This document shows, piece after piece, positions 12,547-21,121 of a stretch of DNA of 64,000 bases. The position numbers and the translations under genes were made by a program. Numbering within the stretch: the stretch's first letter is position 1; each line of letters starts with the position of its first letter. The stretch comes from Pseudomonas abieticivorans (GTDB taxonomy: Bacteria; Pseudomonadota; Gammaproteobacteria; Pseudomonadales; Pseudomonadaceae). The notes below the pieces were generated by a model. The model did no database searches and had not been told where the DNA came from. It saw only the letters and a program-made list of their open reading frames with translations. The DNA is taken from positions 5,077,501 through 5,141,500 of the forward strand of contig NZ_CP094975.1 of assembly GCF_023509015.1 (NCBI RefSeq), in the 5' to 3' direction.

Positions 12547-13941
12547 ATGGAATTCCTGCCGCTGTTCCATAATCTCAAGGGCAGCCATGTGCTGGTCGTG
12601 GGCGGGGGCGAAATTGCCCTGCGCAAGTCGCGTTTGCTGGCCGATGCCGGCGCGTTGCTGCGCGTGGTGGCCCCCGAGATCGAAGCGCAGTTGCTGGCGT
12701 TGATCGAGAGCAGCGGTGGCCAAGCTGTGCGCCGTGGCTACCTGGAAAGCGACCTGGACGGTTGCCAGCTGATCATCGCCGCCACCGACGATGAGCCACT
12801 CAATGCCCAGGTGTCCGCCGACGCCAAGCGCCGTTGCGTACCGGTCAACGTGGTGGATGCGCCAGCCTTGTGCAGCGTGATTTTCCCGGCCATTGTCGAC
12901 CGCTCACCCTTGGTGGTGGCGGTGTCCAGCGGCGGCGATGCGCCGGTGCTGGCGCGGCTGATCCGGGCCAAGATGGAAAGCTGGATACCGTCCACCTATG
13001 GCGAACTGGCCGGCCTGGCCGCGCGTTTTCGCCAGCAGGTCAAAGGCCTTTACCCGAACGTGCAGCAACGTCGTGCGTTCTGGGAAGAGGTGTTCCAAGG
13101 CCCCATCGCCGACCGCCAATTGGCCGGGCAGGGTGCCGAAGCCGAACGCCTGCTGGTCGCCAAGATCAACGGCGAACCGCCCCACGCACCGGGTGAAGTC
13201 TACCTGGTAGGGGCGGGCCCCGGTGACCCCGACCTGTTGACCTTCAAGGCCCTGCGCCTGATGCAGCAGGCCGACGTGGTGCTGTACGACCGCCTGGTGG
13301 CCCCGGCTATTTTGGAGCTGTGCCGCCGTGACGCCGAGCGCATTTACGTCGGCAAACGCCGCGCCGACCATGCCGTACCGCAAGACCAGATCAACCAGCA
13401 ACTGGTAGACCTGGCCAAGCAAGGCAAACGCGTGGTGCGGCTCAAGGGCGGCGACCCGTTCATCTTCGGCCGGGGCGGCGAAGAGATCGAAGAACTGGCA
13501 GCCCACGGTATACCCTTCCAAGTGGTACCGGGCATCACCGCTGCCAGTGGTTGCGCGGCCTATGGCGGCATTCCGCTGACCCATCGTGATTATGCCCAGT
13601 CGGTGCGTTTCATTACCGGCCACCTCAAGGATGGCACCAGCGACTTGCCTTGGAGCGACCTGGTCGCACCGGCGCAGACCTTGGTGTTCTACATGGGGCT
13701 GGTGGGATTGCCGACCATCTGCGAGCAGTTGATCAGGCATGGCCGCGGTGCCGATACCCCGGCCGCGTTGATCCAGCAGGGCACCACGGTCAACCAGCGG
13801 GTGTTTACCGGCACCTTGGCCGACTTGCCACGGCTGGTTGCGGAGCATGAAGTGCATGCGCCGACGCTGGTGATCGTGGGTGAGGTGGTGAAGTTGCGCG
13901 AGAAGTTGGCGTGGTTCGAGGGTGCGCAAAGCACCGTGTAA
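12547..13941 (+). CDS. cysG: Siroheme synthase CysG
   Basis: A 464-residue trifunctional enzyme that makes siroheme for sulfite and nitrite reductases. The N-terminal domain (1-150) has the NAD-binding motif [17 protein letters not shown] and does the precorrin-2 dehydrogenase and ferrochelatase steps. The C-terminal half is uroporphyrinogen-III methyltransferase, with [37 protein letters not shown] and [20 protein letters not shown]. The start codon immediately follows the serS stop, so the pair is cotranscribed. Confidence 0.96.
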   Translation: MEFLPLFHNLKGSHVLVVGGGEIALRKSRLLADAGALLRVVAPEIEAQLLALIESSGGQAVRRGYLESDLDGCQLIIAATDDEPLNAQVSADAKRRCVPVNVVDAPALCSVIFPAIVDRSPLVVAVSSGGDAPVLARLIRAKMESWIPSTYGELAGLAARFRQQVKGLYPNVQQRRAFWEEVFQGPIADRQLAGQGAEAERLLVAKINGEPPHAPGEVYLVGAGPGDPDLLTFKALRLMQQADVVLYDRLVAPAILELCRRDAERIYVGKRRADHAVPQDQINQQLVDLAKQGKRVVRLKGGDPFIFGRGGEEIEELAAHGIPFQVVPGITAASGCAAYGGIPLTHRDYAQSVRFITGHLKDGTSDLPWSDLVAPAQTLVFYMGLVGLPTICEQLIRHGRGADTPAALIQQGTTVNQRVFTGTLADLPRLVAEHEVHAPTLVIVGEVVKLREKLAWFEGAQSTV

Positions 13942-13949
13942 ACACGATG

Positions 13950-14039
13950 CCTGTAGGCGCGGATTCATCCGCGAAAACAACACCGCGGTATTTAAAATGG
14001 ACTGCGGCGCTCTTTTCGCGGATGAATCCGCTCCTACTG
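13950..14039. repeat. Paired REP-type repeat
   Basis: GTAGGCGCGGATTCATCCGC and its inverted partner GCGGATGAATCCGCTCCTAC flank about 50 bases between the convergent genes cysG and the hydroquinone reductase. Confidence 0.85.
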
Positions 14040-14044
14040 ATTAC

Positions 14045-15043
14045 TCATCTGCGCCATGCGCCGGCGCCAGGCAAGCGGTTGCGATCGTGCGCCAAGGTCA
14101 AGTCCTGCAACGGCCCCTTCGGCACCACACCCGTCGGGTTGATCGTGGCATGGCTCGCATAGTAATGATGCTTGATGTGCTCGAAATCCACCGTCTGGGC
14201 CACGCCCGGCCACTGATACAACTCCAGCAACCAATTGTGCAGGTTCGGGTAATCCACGATCCGCCGCAGGTTGCACTTGAAGTGCCCGAAATACACCGGA
14301 TCAAAGCGCACAATGGTGGTGAACAGCCGCCAGTCGGCCTCGGTAATGTATTCGCCCGCCAAATAACGTTTTTCGCCCAGCAATGATTCCAGCTTGTCCA
14401 GTTCGGCAAACACCTCGTCAAACGCCTGTTCATAGGCGCCTTGGGAGGTGGCGAAGCCTGCGCGGTACACGCCGTTGTTTACGGCCGGGTAAATGGCGTC
14501 GTTAAGCGCATCGATCGAGGGCTGCAGGGGCTCGGGGTAGAAGTCCAGGCGGTTGCCGGTCAACTCGTCAAAGGCCGAGTTGAACATGCGGATGATTTCC
14601 GAGGACTCGTTGCTGACGATGCGTTGCTGCTGTTTATCCCACAACAGCGGCACGGTCACGCGGCCGGTGTAGTCCGGGGTTTCGGCGGTGTAGCGCTGGT
14701 GCAGGTATTCCAGGCCGTCCAGGGCATCGCCGCTGGAGCCGGTGCTTTTATCAAAGGTCCAGCCGTTTTCGCGCATCAGCCAACTGACCACCGACACGTC
14801 GATCAGGCTTTCCAGGCCCTTGAGTTTGCGCAGGATCAGCGTGCGGTGGGCCCAGGGGCAGGCCAGCGAGACGTACAAGTGATAACGGCCAGCCTCGGCC
14901 TTGAAGCCGCCGTCCCCGCTGGGGCCTGGGCGGCCATCGGCGGTGATCCAGTTGCGGCGCTTGGCCGCTTCGCGCTGGAAGGCACCGTCCTTGCTGCTTT
15001 CGTACCACTGGTCGTGCCAGCGCCCTTCGATCAACAGGCCCAT
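14045..15043 (-). CDS. Glutathionyl-hydroquinone reductase (YqjG/ECM4 family)
   Basis: A 332-residue xi-class glutathione transferase that reduces glutathionyl-hydroquinones using a catalytic cysteine. The active-site motif is SLACPWAHRT, about residue 60. The C-terminal helical domain carries ITEADWRLFTTIVRFDPVY and HFKCNLRRIVDYPNL, both conserved in the family. It stands alone between a REP element and the trpD2-like gene. The family assignment is firm; the physiological substrate is unknown. Confidence 0.9.
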   Translation of the reverse strand: MGLLIEGRWHDQWYESSKDGAFQREAAKRRNWITADGRPGPSGDGGFKAEAGRYHLYVSLACPWAHRTLILRKLKGLESLIDVSVVSWLMRENGWTFDKSTGSSGDALDGLEYLHQRYTAETPDYTGRVTVPLLWDKQQQRIVSNESSEIIRMFNSAFDELTGNRLDFYPEPLQPSIDALNDAIYPAVNNGVYRAGFATSQGAYEQAFDEVFAELDKLESLLGEKRYLAGEYITEADWRLFTTIVRFDPVYFGHFKCNLRRIVDYPNLHNWLLELYQWPGVAQTVDFEHIKHHYYASHATINPTGVVPKGPLQDLTLAHDRNRLPGAGAWRR

Positions 15044-15138
15044 ATCCTGAACTCCTCGCTAAACCGTATAAGCATAGGAGTTCAGTGTACGGAGAACAGT
15101 TCGAACAAAAAGCGCAAAACCCCGGCAGGAATGATCGG

Positions 15139-16140
15139 TTAAATCGATCGGTCGCGCGTGGCCCAATATTCCCGGGCCAAGGTGAAGGCCTCATCGCGGG
15201 TTTTATCCAGCCCGCGCAGGGCCAGGGCCATGGTCGAGATCAGGGCCATCTCGCCATAGCTGTCTTCGACGTCGCCGCGCCACACGGCCAAGAGGTGCGC
15301 AGGTTCCAGGCTGGCTGGTTTGACGTGGCGCTGGGCCGACAGGGCCGGCCATTCTTCGTCCCAGCTCTGGCCGCCGGTGGTGGCGTACAGATGGCTGATG
15401 CTGTCGGGGTTCACCTCGATCTCGCCGCCATCACCTTTGATCACGATGGCGTGGTCACCCAGCAGGCCGCTGGCATCGCGGTGCACGGCCTGGTAGCCGG
15501 GGTGGAAAATGCTCTGCAAACCGCAGCGCGCGCCCAGCGGGTTGAGGATGCGCGCCAGGGAGTGGATCGGCGAGCGCAGGCCCAGGGTGTTGCGCAAATC
15601 GATCATGCGCTGCAGTTGCGGCGCCCAGTCCATCAGCGGGGCGAAGGCCAGGCCCTGATCGTCCAGCGCGCTGCCGACCGCCTGCCAGTCACGGCACAAC
15701 GGGATGCCTAGGGTGCCGAGCAATTGTTCGGTATACAGGCGCCCGGCGGTGTGTGCGCCGCCGCCGTGGATCAGGATGCGCACGCCGTTGCCCGCCAGGC
15801 ACTTGGCCGCCAGCAGGTACCAGGGCAGGTGGCGCTTTTTGCCGGCGTAGGTGGGCCAGTCAATGTCGACCTGCAGGGCCGGGGCTTTCAGGCGCTCGCG
15901 CAGGGCTTCGGTAAAACCGGCCAGCTCCTCTGCGCTTTCTTCCTTGTGCCGCAACAGCATCAGGAAGGCGCCCAGTTGGGTTTGCTCGACCTTCTCATCG
16001 AGCAACATGCCCATGGCCTCGCGGGCCTCTTCGCGGGTCAGGTTGCGCGCGCCGCGCTTGCCCTTGCCCAAGGCACGGACGAACTGGGCGAAGGGGTGTT
16101 CGGCAGGGGTTTGCAGCAGCAGCGGGGCATGAGTGGTCAT
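15139..16140 (-). CDS. YbiB/TrpD2-type glycosyltransferase family 3 protein
   Basis: A 333-residue protein of the anthranilate phosphoribosyltransferase fold. It matches the YbiB (TrpD2) branch, which in E. coli binds nucleic acid and has lost the anthranilate reaction. The motifs ILIHGGGAHTAGRLYTEQLL and LRSPIHSLARILNPLGA are visible. The ATG at 16140 overlaps the tusE stop (ATGA), so the gene closes the tus operon, as in P. aeruginosa. Its role in tRNA or sulfur metabolism is only suggested by that linkage. Confidence 0.85.
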   Translation of the reverse strand: MTTHAPLLLQTPAEHPFAQFVRALGKGKRGARNLTREEAREAMGMLLDEKVEQTQLGAFLMLLRHKEESAEELAGFTEALRERLKAPALQVDIDWPTYAGKKRHLPWYLLAAKCLAGNGVRILIHGGGAHTAGRLYTEQLLGTLGIPLCRDWQAVGSALDDQGLAFAPLMDWAPQLQRMIDLRNTLGLRSPIHSLARILNPLGARCGLQSIFHPGYQAVHRDASGLLGDHAIVIKGDGGEIEVNPDSISHLYATTGGQSWDEEWPALSAQRHVKPASLEPAHLLAVWRGDVEDSYGEMALISTMALALRGLDKTRDEAFTLAREYWATRDRSI

Positions 16141-16472
16141 ATGCAATTGGTCGGCTTGGGCAGGCCCGCGAGTTTCGCGGCAAGTTTGGCGGGAGTGCCG
16201 TTGAACAGGCGGTTCAGGTGCGGGCTGTTGCCTTTTTCCACGCCCAGTTTCAGCGCGGTGTACTTGATAAGGGGGCGGGTGGCCGGCGACAGCTCGAACT
16301 CCTGGTAGAACTGGCGCAGCAATTCGAGGATTTCCCAGTGGTCTGCGCTCAAGGCAATGCTTTCGCGCGCGGCCAGGGCTTGGGCCACCGGGTGCGACCA
16401 GTCCGTCAGGTCAAGTAGGAAGCCGTCCTTGTCCAAGGCGATGCGGCGCCCTTCGACGTTCAATTCGCTCAT
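16137..16472 (-). CDS. tusE: Sulfur relay protein TusE
   Basis: A 111-residue DsrC-family sulfur carrier that passes persulfide sulfur from TusBCD to MnmA for 2-thiouridine in tRNA. The DsrC core LTDWSHPVAQALAARE and HWEILELLRQFY is present. The C-terminal tail ends PKPTNCI, with the penultimate cysteine that carries the sulfur. The start at 16472 gives the family N-terminus MSELNVEGR and overlaps the tusB stop by 4 bases. Confidence 0.92.
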   Translation of the reverse strand: MSELNVEGRRIALDKDGFLLDLTDWSHPVAQALAARESIALSADHWEILELLRQFYQEFELSPATRPLIKYTALKLGVEKGNSPHLNRLFNGTPAKLAAKLAGLPKPTNCI

Positions 16473-16750
16473 AGCCAGGTATTGACCTTGTCGTAGTCCA
16501 GGGTCAGTTGCACGAACCCGGGGTAGTCCACATGCGGCACATCGGTATCGATGGCGCGGGCTTGCAGGTCTTCGTCCAAAGCGAAGACCTTCTTGCCCTC
16601 CAATTGCTGTCGTGGCGCAGTGCCCGGCAGCAGGGCATAGACGGCATCGCCGGTCAGCAGGATTGCATCGTTGTCGCCCAACAGGCGCAGGCAACTGGCC
16701 AAACGGTTGTCGGCAAAGGGCGAATGCGAGAGTACATGCAGGGTAGCCAT
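16469..16750 (-). CDS. tusB: Sulfur relay protein TusB
   Basis: A 93-residue DsrH-family subunit of the TusBCD sulfur-transfer complex. It opens MATLHVLSHSPFADNRLASC and has the ILLTGDAVYALLPG segment of the fold. It overlaps tusC by one base at its start and tusE by four at its end, so translation is coupled through the operon tusD-C-B-E-trpD2. Confidence 0.88.
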   Translation of the reverse strand: MATLHVLSHSPFADNRLASCLRLLGDNDAILLTGDAVYALLPGTAPRQQLEGKKVFALDEDLQARAIDTDVPHVDYPGFVQLTLDYDKVNTWL

Positions 16751-17110
16751 CAGAGGGTAATCACCTGGTCAAAACGGTCGACGAGGGCGCTAAGCTCTGC
16801 ATCGCCCAGGGGCTGGGCGGGCAGGGCCAGGCTGCTTTCACTCAAGCCCCGTGCGGCCAGGTCGCTGCTTGACACAAACAGCTCGTCCACGCCGAACATT
16901 GGCAAGGCCTGCAGGTTGGCGCCGAGGTTTTTTTGCTGCACCTGGGTGGGTTGCTGCTCGCCGAGCAACTGGAACACGCCGTCATCGAGAAACAGCATGC
17001 CCAGCGGCAGGTCGAAGGCACCGCCGGCCAGGGCGATGTCCAGCGCCTCGCGCGGGCCGGTGCCCGACCACGGCGCCTGAACGGGTGATGATCAACAGGG
17101 ACTGGCTCAT
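16750..17110 (-). pseudogene. tusC: Sulfur relay protein TusC, frameshifted near its 5' end
   Basis: DsrF-family subunit of TusBCD. The ATG at 17110 opens MSQSLLIITR in the expected frame, then one extra base near 17080-17082 (forward strand TGAACGGG where TGACGGG is expected) moves the frame. Removing it restores QAPWSGTGPREALDIALAGG joined to the intact remainder, MLFLDDGVFQLL to VDRFDQVITL (16750-16998). The full length would be 119 residues, normal for TusC. The in-frame 82-residue remainder has no upstream start with a ribosome site. It is either a real loss or a sequencing error; the tight operon and otherwise intact sequence favour a recent event or an error. Confidence 0.85.
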
Positions 17111-17111
17111 G

Positions 17112-17504
17112 TCAGGCGTCTCCAAAGGTCACGAGGCGATCGGCCATTTGCGCAGCCTCATGCAATTGCCCCAAGCCCGACAGCTCCCAGGGCGCCGGCA
17201 GGTTGGCCGCCGGGCGCTGGTAGCGTTGGGCTTCTTCGGCATTGAGCACGCCACGGCGCAGGGCGGCGGCGATGCACACCACGGCGTCCAGGCCGTGCTG
17301 GCTGACAAAGTCGCGCCACTGCGCGGCCACGTCCAGTTCGTCCTGGGGCGCCACCACGTTGGCGGAGGTGCTGTGCACGCCGTCCTGGTAAAAAAACAGG
17401 CGGGCAATCTGATGGCCGCCGGCCAACGCCGCTTCGGCAAAACGCAAGGCGCGGCGCGAGGCGGGCGAGTGGGCAGGGGCGAATACGGCAATGGCGAACT
17501 TCAT
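17112..17504 (-). CDS. tusD: Sulfur relay protein TusD
   Basis: A 130-residue DsrE-family subunit and the sulfur-carrying component of TusBCD. It opens MKFAIAVFAPAHSPASRRAL and contains RLFFYQDGVHS. The conserved sulfur-acceptor cysteine is in DAVVCIAAALRRG, near residue 76. The start at 17504 matches the family; a longer frame adds only MLKEPT. It is the first gene of the tus operon and follows the divergently unrelated permease gene on the same strand. Confidence 0.9.
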   Translation of the reverse strand: MKFAIAVFAPAHSPASRRALRFAEAALAGGHQIARLFFYQDGVHSTSANVVAPQDELDVAAQWRDFVSQHGLDAVVCIAAALRRGVLNAEEAQRYQRPAANLPAPWELSGLGQLHEAAQMADRLVTFGDA

Positions 17505-17573
17505 GGTCGGCTCTTTCAGCAAATCTGCTGGAATGATAAAGCCTTGAGCCCAAAAAAGCCCGCCACCGAGCGT

Positions 17574-18941
17574 TTACTTGGCAGGCGGCAGGAACCAGTT
17601 CAGCACCAGTGCACAGATACCACCGGTGGCCACGCCCGATTCCAGCACGTCACGCAGTGCGGTGGGCATGTGCGCCAAAAACTCCGGCACCTGCGCCACC
17701 CCCAGGCCCAGGGCCAACGACACGGCGATGATCAGCAGCGCGCGGCGGTCCAGGGTGGTGCTGGCCAGGATATTGATGCCGGAGGCGGCTACTGCACCAA
17801 ACATCACCATGGCCGCGCCGCCAAGCACGGGCTCCGGCACCGCCTGTATCACCCCGGCCACGCTGGGGAACAGCCCCAGGATCACCAGCATCAGGGCGAT
17901 CCACACACCGATATGGCGGCTGGCAATGCCGGTGAGCTGAATCACGCCGTTGTTTTGCGCGAAGATCGAGCTGGGGAAGGTATTGAACACCCCCGCCAGC
18001 AGCGAGTTGGCGCCGTTCACCAGCACGCCGCCCTTGATGCGGCGCATCCACACCGGGCCTTCCACCGGCTCGCGGGACACCTTGCTGGTGGCGGTCACGT
18101 CACCGATCGATTCCAGCGAGGTCACCAGGTAAATCACCAGCATCGGAACAAACAGCGCCCACGAGAAACTCAGGCCGAAATGCAGCGGCACTGGCACCTG
18201 GAAGAAAGCCGCCTCGTGCATGCCGGTGAAATTCAAACGGCCCAGGTAGCCCGCCAGGGCATAACCCACTGCCAAGGCAATCACGATGGCGCAACTGCGC
18301 ATCCACGCCACCGGGATACGGTTGAGCAGCACAATGATCCCCAGCACCACGCCCGACAGCAGCAGGTTCTCGCCGTTGGCGAAGGTGCCGTTGGCCATCG
18401 CCGAGAAACCGCCACCCATGCTGATCAGGCCGACCTTGATCAGGGTCAGGCCGATCATCAACACTACGATGCCGGTCACCAGCGGGGTGATGAGCTTTTT
18501 AACAAACGGCAAGATGCGCGAAATGCCCATCTCCACGAACGAGCCGGCTATCACCACGCCAAAAATCGCCGCCATCACGCCTTCCACCGGCGTGCCCTGT
18601 TTCACCATCAACGCGCCACCGGCAATCAGCGGCCCGACAAAGTTGAAACTGGTGCCCTGCACAATCAGCAAACCGGCACCAAAGGGCCCGAAACGACGGC
18701 ACTGCACAAAGGTCGCGATCCCTGAGATCACCAACGACATCGACACGATCAGGTTGGTATCGCGCGCCGACACCCCCAGCGCTTGGCAAATCAACAGCCC
18801 GGGCGTGACGATCGGCACAATGATCGCCAGCAAGTGCTGGAGCGCGGCCAACATCGCAATCAACGGCTTGGGCCGGTCTTCAAGGCCCAGCACCAGTTCA
18901 CTGGTAGCGGGCGGGGCAACAGGCTGTTCGTGGGAGCTCAT
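17574..18941 (-). CDS. NCS2-family uracil/xanthine permease
   Basis: A 455-residue nucleobase:cation symporter-2 with about 12-14 membrane segments. Family motifs include QHLLAIIVPIVTPGLL in TM1 and TSLESIGDVTATSKVS in TM8, the latter holding the substrate-site Glu, and the later GVIQLTGIASRHIGVWIALM. The TSLESIGD form is closer to xanthine/uric acid carriers (XanQ, UacT) than to UraA. The substrate cannot be fixed from sequence alone. Confidence 0.88.
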   Translation of the reverse strand: MSSHEQPVAPPATSELVLGLEDRPKPLIAMLAALQHLLAIIVPIVTPGLLICQALGVSARDTNLIVSMSLVISGIATFVQCRRFGPFGAGLLIVQGTSFNFVGPLIAGGALMVKQGTPVEGVMAAIFGVVIAGSFVEMGISRILPFVKKLITPLVTGIVVLMIGLTLIKVGLISMGGGFSAMANGTFANGENLLLSGVVLGIIVLLNRIPVAWMRSCAIVIALAVGYALAGYLGRLNFTGMHEAAFFQVPVPLHFGLSFSWALFVPMLVIYLVTSLESIGDVTATSKVSREPVEGPVWMRRIKGGVLVNGANSLLAGVFNTFPSSIFAQNNGVIQLTGIASRHIGVWIALMLVILGLFPSVAGVIQAVPEPVLGGAAMVMFGAVAASGINILASTTLDRRALLIIAVSLALGLGVAQVPEFLAHMPTALRDVLESGVATGGICALVLNWFLPPAK

Positions 18942-18998
18942 GGCAGTGCCTTGCGAAAAAAGAGCGTGATTCTACTTAGGTTCATGCCGTTGAACATC

Positions 18999-19120
18999 CT
19001 GTAGGCGCGGATTTATCCGCGAAAATCACCGCAGCGACCCTTTCGCGGATACTCCTGCAACCCCCCGCGCGCGCGCCAGACAAACGCAACCGCCCCTAGG
19101 AGGACTCATCCGCGAAGGCC
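18999..19120. repeat. Cluster of REP-type repeats
   Basis: GTAGGCGCGGATTTATCCGC, an incomplete inverted copy (TTTCGCGGATACTCCTGC) and a third, diverged copy (CTAGGAGGACTCATCCGCGA) are strung between the permease and yccA. Two of the three are degraded. Confidence 0.75.
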
Positions 19121-19161
19121 GACCTGCGGTCAACCTGGCACACCGCAAAGACAACGGGCGT

Positions 19162-19186
19162 AAAAAAGCCCGCCGAAGCGGGCTTT
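19162..19186 (-). terminator. Terminator of the yccA-like gene
   Basis: The stem AGCCCGC/GCGGGCT with loop CGAA is followed on the minus strand by a run of six T. It lies just after the yccA stop. Confidence 0.88.
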
Positions 19187-19203
19187 CCCTGACTACCTAC
19201 CCA

Positions 19204-19875
19204 TCAGTCATCACGACCCATGATGCCGAAGATCTGCAACAGGCTGATAAACAGGTTGTAGATCGACACATACAGGCTGATGGTCGCCATGATGTAGTTA
19301 CGCTCACCCCCTTGGATGATCGCGCTGGTCTGGAACAGGATGCACACCGACGAGAACAGCACGAAACCGGCGCTGATCGCCAGCTGCAGGCCGCTGATCT
19401 GGAAGAACATGCCCGCCAGGGTTGCACCCAGCAACACAAAGAAGCCTGCGGTGATGAAGCCGCCCAGGAAGCTCATGTCTTTACGGGTAATCAACACGTA
19501 GGCCGACAGGCCGCCGAACACCAGTGCGGTCATGGCGAACGCCGAGCTAACCACTTCCGCGCCGCCCTGCATGCCCAGGTAACGGTTAAGGATTGGGCCA
19601 AGCAGGAAACCCATGAAGCCGGTCAGGGCAAACGCCGACACCAGGCCCCACGCCGAATCGCGCAGTTTGTTGGTAAGAAAGAACAAACCGTAGAAGCCGA
19701 TCAGCACCACGAAAATGTTCGGGTAGCCCACGTGCATCTGCTGGGCAACAAAGGCCATTACGCCGCTGAAAGCCAAGGTAAGGGCGAGCAGACCGTAGGT
19801 ATTGCGCAGGACGCGGCTGACTTCCAGCTGCTGAGCCTGCTGGCTGCTGTTAACTGCGTAATCCTGTTCGCGCAT
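19204..19875 (-). CDS. yccA: Bax inhibitor-1/YccA family membrane protein
   Basis: A 223-residue inner-membrane protein with seven membrane segments. In E. coli, YccA binds and inhibits the FtsH protease. The C-terminal YVSIYNLFISLLQIFGIMG is the BI-1 family signature, followed by the short polar end RDD. Its ATG has GGAGAG nearby. In P. aeruginosa the orthologue also sits between tusD and tRNA-Ser. Confidence 0.9.
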   Translation of the reverse strand: MREQDYAVNSSQQAQQLEVSRVLRNTYGLLALTLAFSGVMAFVAQQMHVGYPNIFVVLIGFYGLFFLTNKLRDSAWGLVSAFALTGFMGFLLGPILNRYLGMQGGAEVVSSAFAMTALVFGGLSAYVLITRKDMSFLGGFITAGFFVLLGATLAGMFFQISGLQLAISAGFVLFSSVCILFQTSAIIQGGERNYIMATISLYVSIYNLFISLLQIFGIMGRDD

Positions 19876-20010
19876 GGCGACTCTCCTCTGGGGTTGAAAC
19901 TGGCTCTGAAACGTTCAGATGCAAAGATCATAACAGAGCGGCTGCATCAGGCCACAACGAGAGTTTGACAGTGTGTTTCATTCCGGTATTATGGCGCCCG
20001 CAACAAAGCT

Positions 20011-20098
20011 GGAAGCGTGGCCGAGTGGTTTAAGGCAACGGTCTTGAAAACCGTCGATGGGCAACTATCCTAGAGTTCGAATCTCTACGCTTCCGCCA
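20011..20098 (+). tRNA. tRNA-Ser (anticodon TGA)
   Basis: An 88-nt class II tRNA with the CCA encoded. The acceptor GGAAGCG pairs with CGCTTCC. The anticodon stem ACGGT/ACCGT encloses loop CTTGAAA with anticodon TGA at 20045-20047. A long variable arm precedes the T-arm AGAGTTCGAATCTCT. Its last 14 bases are repeated at 40353-40366, so it is the integration site of the island that follows. Confidence 0.97.
20085..20098 (+). other. attL, tRNA-Ser 3' end
   Basis: CTACGCTTCCGCCA, the end of tRNA-Ser, is directly repeated at 40353-40366. Confidence 0.85.
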
Positions 20099-20354
20099 AA
20101 AATTCTTCTGCAGAGCCCGTCCTAGACGGGCTTTGTCGTTTCTGGGGTCGACTGGTCCCCCACTTTGGTAATGGCTTTCACTGGTAACCCACGGAATTTT
20201 GTGGATGCAGCTTGTGGTCGTCCAAGACCTTGGGTTTGCCACCCACGGGTATGTCACTCCGTCTCTATGCTCGATACGCGTTAGGCCCGATGGCGTCGGG
20301 GGGCTTTACCTGATGTGATTCCAGTTAAAAGCTGACTTTCGACCGATTGCATGG

Positions 20355-20395
20355 GGTGCTAGAAGTCGAGTGTTCGAATCACTTCGTCCTGACCA
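20355..20395 (+). other. tRNA-like 3' fragment (T-arm, acceptor and CCA)
   Basis: T-arm GAGTG-TTCGAAT-CACTT (20368-20384), then seven bases CGTCCTG, an A and CCA ending at 20395. There is no matching 5' half upstream. A terminator hairpin follows 12 bases later, as after a genuine tRNA gene. The isoacceptor cannot be told. Probably a displaced tRNA end from an earlier attachment event. Confidence 0.6.
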
Positions 20396-20406
20396 TATTT
20401 CTTGAG

Positions 20407-20440
20407 AAAATCCAATCACTTAGCAGTGGCTGGATTTTTT
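20407..20440 (+). terminator. Terminator after the tRNA-like fragment
   Basis: An imperfect stem ATCCAATCAC/GTGGCTGGAT with loop TTAGCA is followed by T6. Confidence 0.7.
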
Positions 20441-20844
20441 ATGGTCGATAGTTTTTCCAATAATCAGAACTTTGCCCCCACTTTTTGCCCCACCGATGAT
20501 TTCTTCGTCCCATCTGCTCAGGCGCGTTAAGTGAGGCGGGGTGCCCCCTACCTAGTAGGAGGAACTTGAAAACGCTTGCTCGACCTCGAGCCAACTCAGT
20601 TGGTGCGAGAGACCTGCATACGGTGAGCGGGAAAAACATCAGTGACGCGATGCATCGCAAGCGCTATTTCGCTGATCGTGACTGAGTGTAGGTGCTCTAA
20701 TATTCCTGGGATTGAGGAGCCGCAACCTCGGCGGCCCTCCATGCTGGGGCCGCTCGTGAAATCTGAGGCGCTGAGGGTAACAAGCTCATTTGATAGGAAG
20801 GGCGCCGGCCCGGCTGCACTTCGTTAAGGCTTCTAACGGCGAGG

Positions 20845-20873
20845 TAAAAAAACCGCCGCGTAGGCGACGGTTC
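20845..20873 (-). terminator. Terminator of the patatin operon
   Basis: Minus-strand stem ACCGTCGCC/GGCGGCGGT type (one mismatch, loop about TACG) followed by T7. It lies 27 bases after the stop of the small gene at 20900. Confidence 0.85.
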
Positions 20874-20899
20874 TCAAACGTAGAGATAGCGGTCGTGAG

Positions 20900-21121
20900 C
20901 TAAGAGCCGCAGGCTGTACGTTCACGACCAGCCTCTTCCATCTTACGTTTCTTCTCCGCGCGTTCGTTGTCTCGCTCGCTCAGAAATTCTCGAAGGTGGC
21001 TCTGATGTTCTTCGCTAGCCAAGGCTGCAGCTTCAAACGTCGGGTCTAGCACATACTTGTCGGAAGGTTTTTCCTTCTTCGCGTAGACCGACTTACCGCC
21101 AACGTAGAGGGTTATAGCCAT
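20900..21121 (-). CDS. Small charged hypothetical protein, last gene of the patatin operon
   Basis: A 73-residue protein that I do not recognise. It opens MAITLYVGGKSVYAKKEKPS and ends in a highly charged stretch (FLSERDNERAEKKRKMEEAG), probably an alpha helix or short coiled coil. There is no membrane segment. AAGG lies 9 bases before the ATG at 21121, which overlaps the last 10 bases of the patatin gene, so it is translated with it. A strong terminator follows. The pairing suggests a partner or regulator of the phospholipase; this is inference only. Confidence 0.7.
   Translation of the reverse strand: MAITLYVGGKSVYAKKEKPSDKYVLDPTFEAAALASEEHQSHLREFLSERDNERAEKKRKMEEAGRERTACGS

Larger units (their letters stand above)
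20099..20844. other. Non-coding left end of the island
   Basis: No convincing gene in about 750 bases. It holds a hairpin (AGCCCGTCC/GACGGGCT, about 20114-20132) after the tRNA, one GGTCCCCCAC element (20154-20163) like those at the right end, a tRNA-like 3' fragment with its own terminator (20355-20440), and TTTGCCCCCACTTTTTGCCC (20471-20490), a composition common at island ends. It looks like nested remains of more than one integration. Confidence 0.65.

Noticed and set aside
16851..18725. A 624-codon plus-strand frame opposite tusC, tusD and the permease
   Set aside because: Shadow frame with no recognisable domain; the minus genes are clear.
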